Below are positions 5,416-6,094 of a stretch of 6,094 nt of DNA, piece after piece. The stretch spans positions 1 through 6,094 of the forward strand of contig PLZL01000426.1 of the NCBI GenBank assembly GCA_003152145.1, in the 5' to 3' direction. The stretch's first letter is position 1, and every line of letters begins with the position of its first letter. The notes under the pieces were generated by a model, which worked only from the letters and a program-made list of their open reading frames with translations, was not told the origin of the DNA and made no database searches. This DNA comes from Limisphaerales bacterium. Its GTDB lineage: Bacteria > Verrucomicrobiota > Verrucomicrobiae > Limisphaerales > UBA11358. The position numbers and the translations under genes were made by a program.

Positions 5416-6094
5416 ACCTGCACTGATTTGAAATCCGCGATGTTCCAAACCAGTTCGCCAATTTCCTTGGCCAGATGATTCAATTCCTCAATCTCCGCCT
5501 TCGTGAACAGTAGGCCGCCGTGCTTCTTCGACAATTCGCCAGCGCGCGCCTCCGGCTGGCCGGGCAACAGGCACTTCTCGTTGCCGTGACCGAGAATGTC
5601 CGCGATGATTGCCTTCACGTTTTGCATTTGAGAACGGCCTTTGACGTAGTCGTTGCCCTTCATCGCATCGGGATGAATGACCTGGAAGAAAAATGTCGAG
5701 CCGTGTTTCTCTTTCGGATCACCGAGCGAGGTTCCGCGAATTTGCGGCAGACCGCCGCCGATGTAGCCCGCGTAAAGTTCGTCAATCAAACCGAGGCCGT
5801 AGCCTTTGTGCGCGCCGAACGGCAGCAACGCGACGGCCTTGTTCGGATCGGTCGTCGGATTGCCTTCCGCGTCCACGGCGCTGCCGGGCGGAAGCTGTTT
5901 GCCTTCGCGTTTCATCACCTGCACGCGGCCCATCGCCACCGTCGAGGTCGCCCAGTCAATCACGATGGGAAAACCGATCGCGTCCTGCGTCGGGAACGCC
6001 CACGAATGCGGGTTCGTGCCCATCGTCGGCGTCTTGCCGCCGAACGGCACAACTTCGGACGTGGCCGACGTGCAGTTCGTGTAGGCGAGGTAGC
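5412..6094 (-). CDS. Ldh_2-family (malate/L-sulfolactate/ureidoglycolate dehydrogenase type) oxidoreductase, 5' end missing
   Basis: The open frame enters from the right edge (YLAYTNCTSATSEV...) and gives 226 visible residues ending at TGA 5414-5412. The family averages about 330-360 aa, so roughly the first third, including the N-terminal catalytic His region, is outside the window. A GTG at 6050 lies in mid-domain and is not the true start. Visible signatures are PFGGKTPTMGTNPHSWAFPT (GTNP at 25-28), DWATSTVAMGRV (46-57), GNPTTDP (77-83) and PFGAHKGYGLGLIDE (91-105, HKGYG being the strongest family mark). These enzymes are NAD(P)-dependent and interconvert 2-keto and 2-hydroxy acids. Members include malate dehydrogenase, AllD, ComC and 2,3-diketo-L-gulonate reductase DlgD. 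The substrate cannot be read here. In this setting a sugar-derived keto acid is plausible. The gene is upstream of and co-directional with kdgK. Confidence 0.9.
   Translation of the reverse strand, partial: YLAYTNCTSATSEVVPFGGKTPTMGTNPHSWAFPTQDAIGFPIVIDWATSTVAMGRVQVMKREGKQLPPGSAVDAEGNPTTDPNKAVALLPFGAHKGYGLGLIDELYAGYIGGGLPQIRGTSLGDPKEKHGSTFFFQVIHPDAMKGNDYVKGRSQMQNVKAIIADILGHGNEKCLLPGQPEARAGELSKKHGGLLFTKAEIEELNHLAKEIGELVWNIADFKSVQV

Noticed and set aside
6048..6050. GTG at 6050 as start of the Ldh_2 gene
   Set aside because: The frame continues open to the window edge with family-like sequence (TNCTSATSEV before PFGGK), and starting here would remove about a third of the fold. The gene is simply cut by the window.

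Overview
This 6.1 kb window is part of a hexuronate (glucuronate/galacturonate) catabolic locus from a moderately GC-rich Gram-negative bacterium. A Verrucomicrobiota origin is my best guess. It rests on the lipoprotein type, on the kinds of uronate enzymes present, and on a GC-rich paired-palindrome intergenic element of a style I associate with that phylum. It is an inference from recall, not a search result.

Layout. Positions 1-140 (minus strand) hold the first 46 codons of a lipoprotein gene that runs off the left edge. After an 87-nt divergent gap, 228-1943 (plus) encodes an MFS transporter of the hexuronate/anion:cation symporter type. It carries a rare extra segment of about 124 residues in the first periplasmic loop. 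A hairpin at about 1957-2003, with T-rich flanks on both strands, separates it from the convergent minus-strand cluster. Read in the direction of transcription, that cluster is: an Ldh_2-family NAD(P)-dependent oxidoreductase (5' end beyond the right edge), a PfkB-family 2-keto-3-deoxygluconate kinase, an SDR oxidoreductase resembling Bacillus-type UxuB (D-mannonate oxidoreductase), and uronate isomerase UxaC. A near-consensus sigma70-type promoter (TTGACT-18-TATAAT) lies in the 38-nt gap before the kinase, with its -35 box overlapping the stop codon of the preceding gene. A 56-nt double-palindrome element fills most of the kinase-SDR gap.

How the genes work together. The transporter would import hexuronate. 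UxaC isomerises D-glucuronate to D-fructuronate (or D-galacturonate to D-tagaturonate). The SDR would reduce fructuronate to D-mannonate. Mannonate dehydratase (UxuA), which makes 2-keto-3-deoxygluconate (KDG), is not in the window. The PfkB kinase would phosphorylate KDG to KDPG, whose aldolase (KdgA) is also absent. The Ldh_2 enzyme has no fixed place in this textbook route.

None of the five visible gene starts has a recognisable Shine-Dalgarno sequence, and two have candidate promoters so close to the ATG that very short or leaderless transcripts are possible. I see no CRISPR array, tRNA, rRNA, transposase or integrase. The locus is mainly a recognisable pathway. The most unusual item is the extra periplasmic segment in the transporter.
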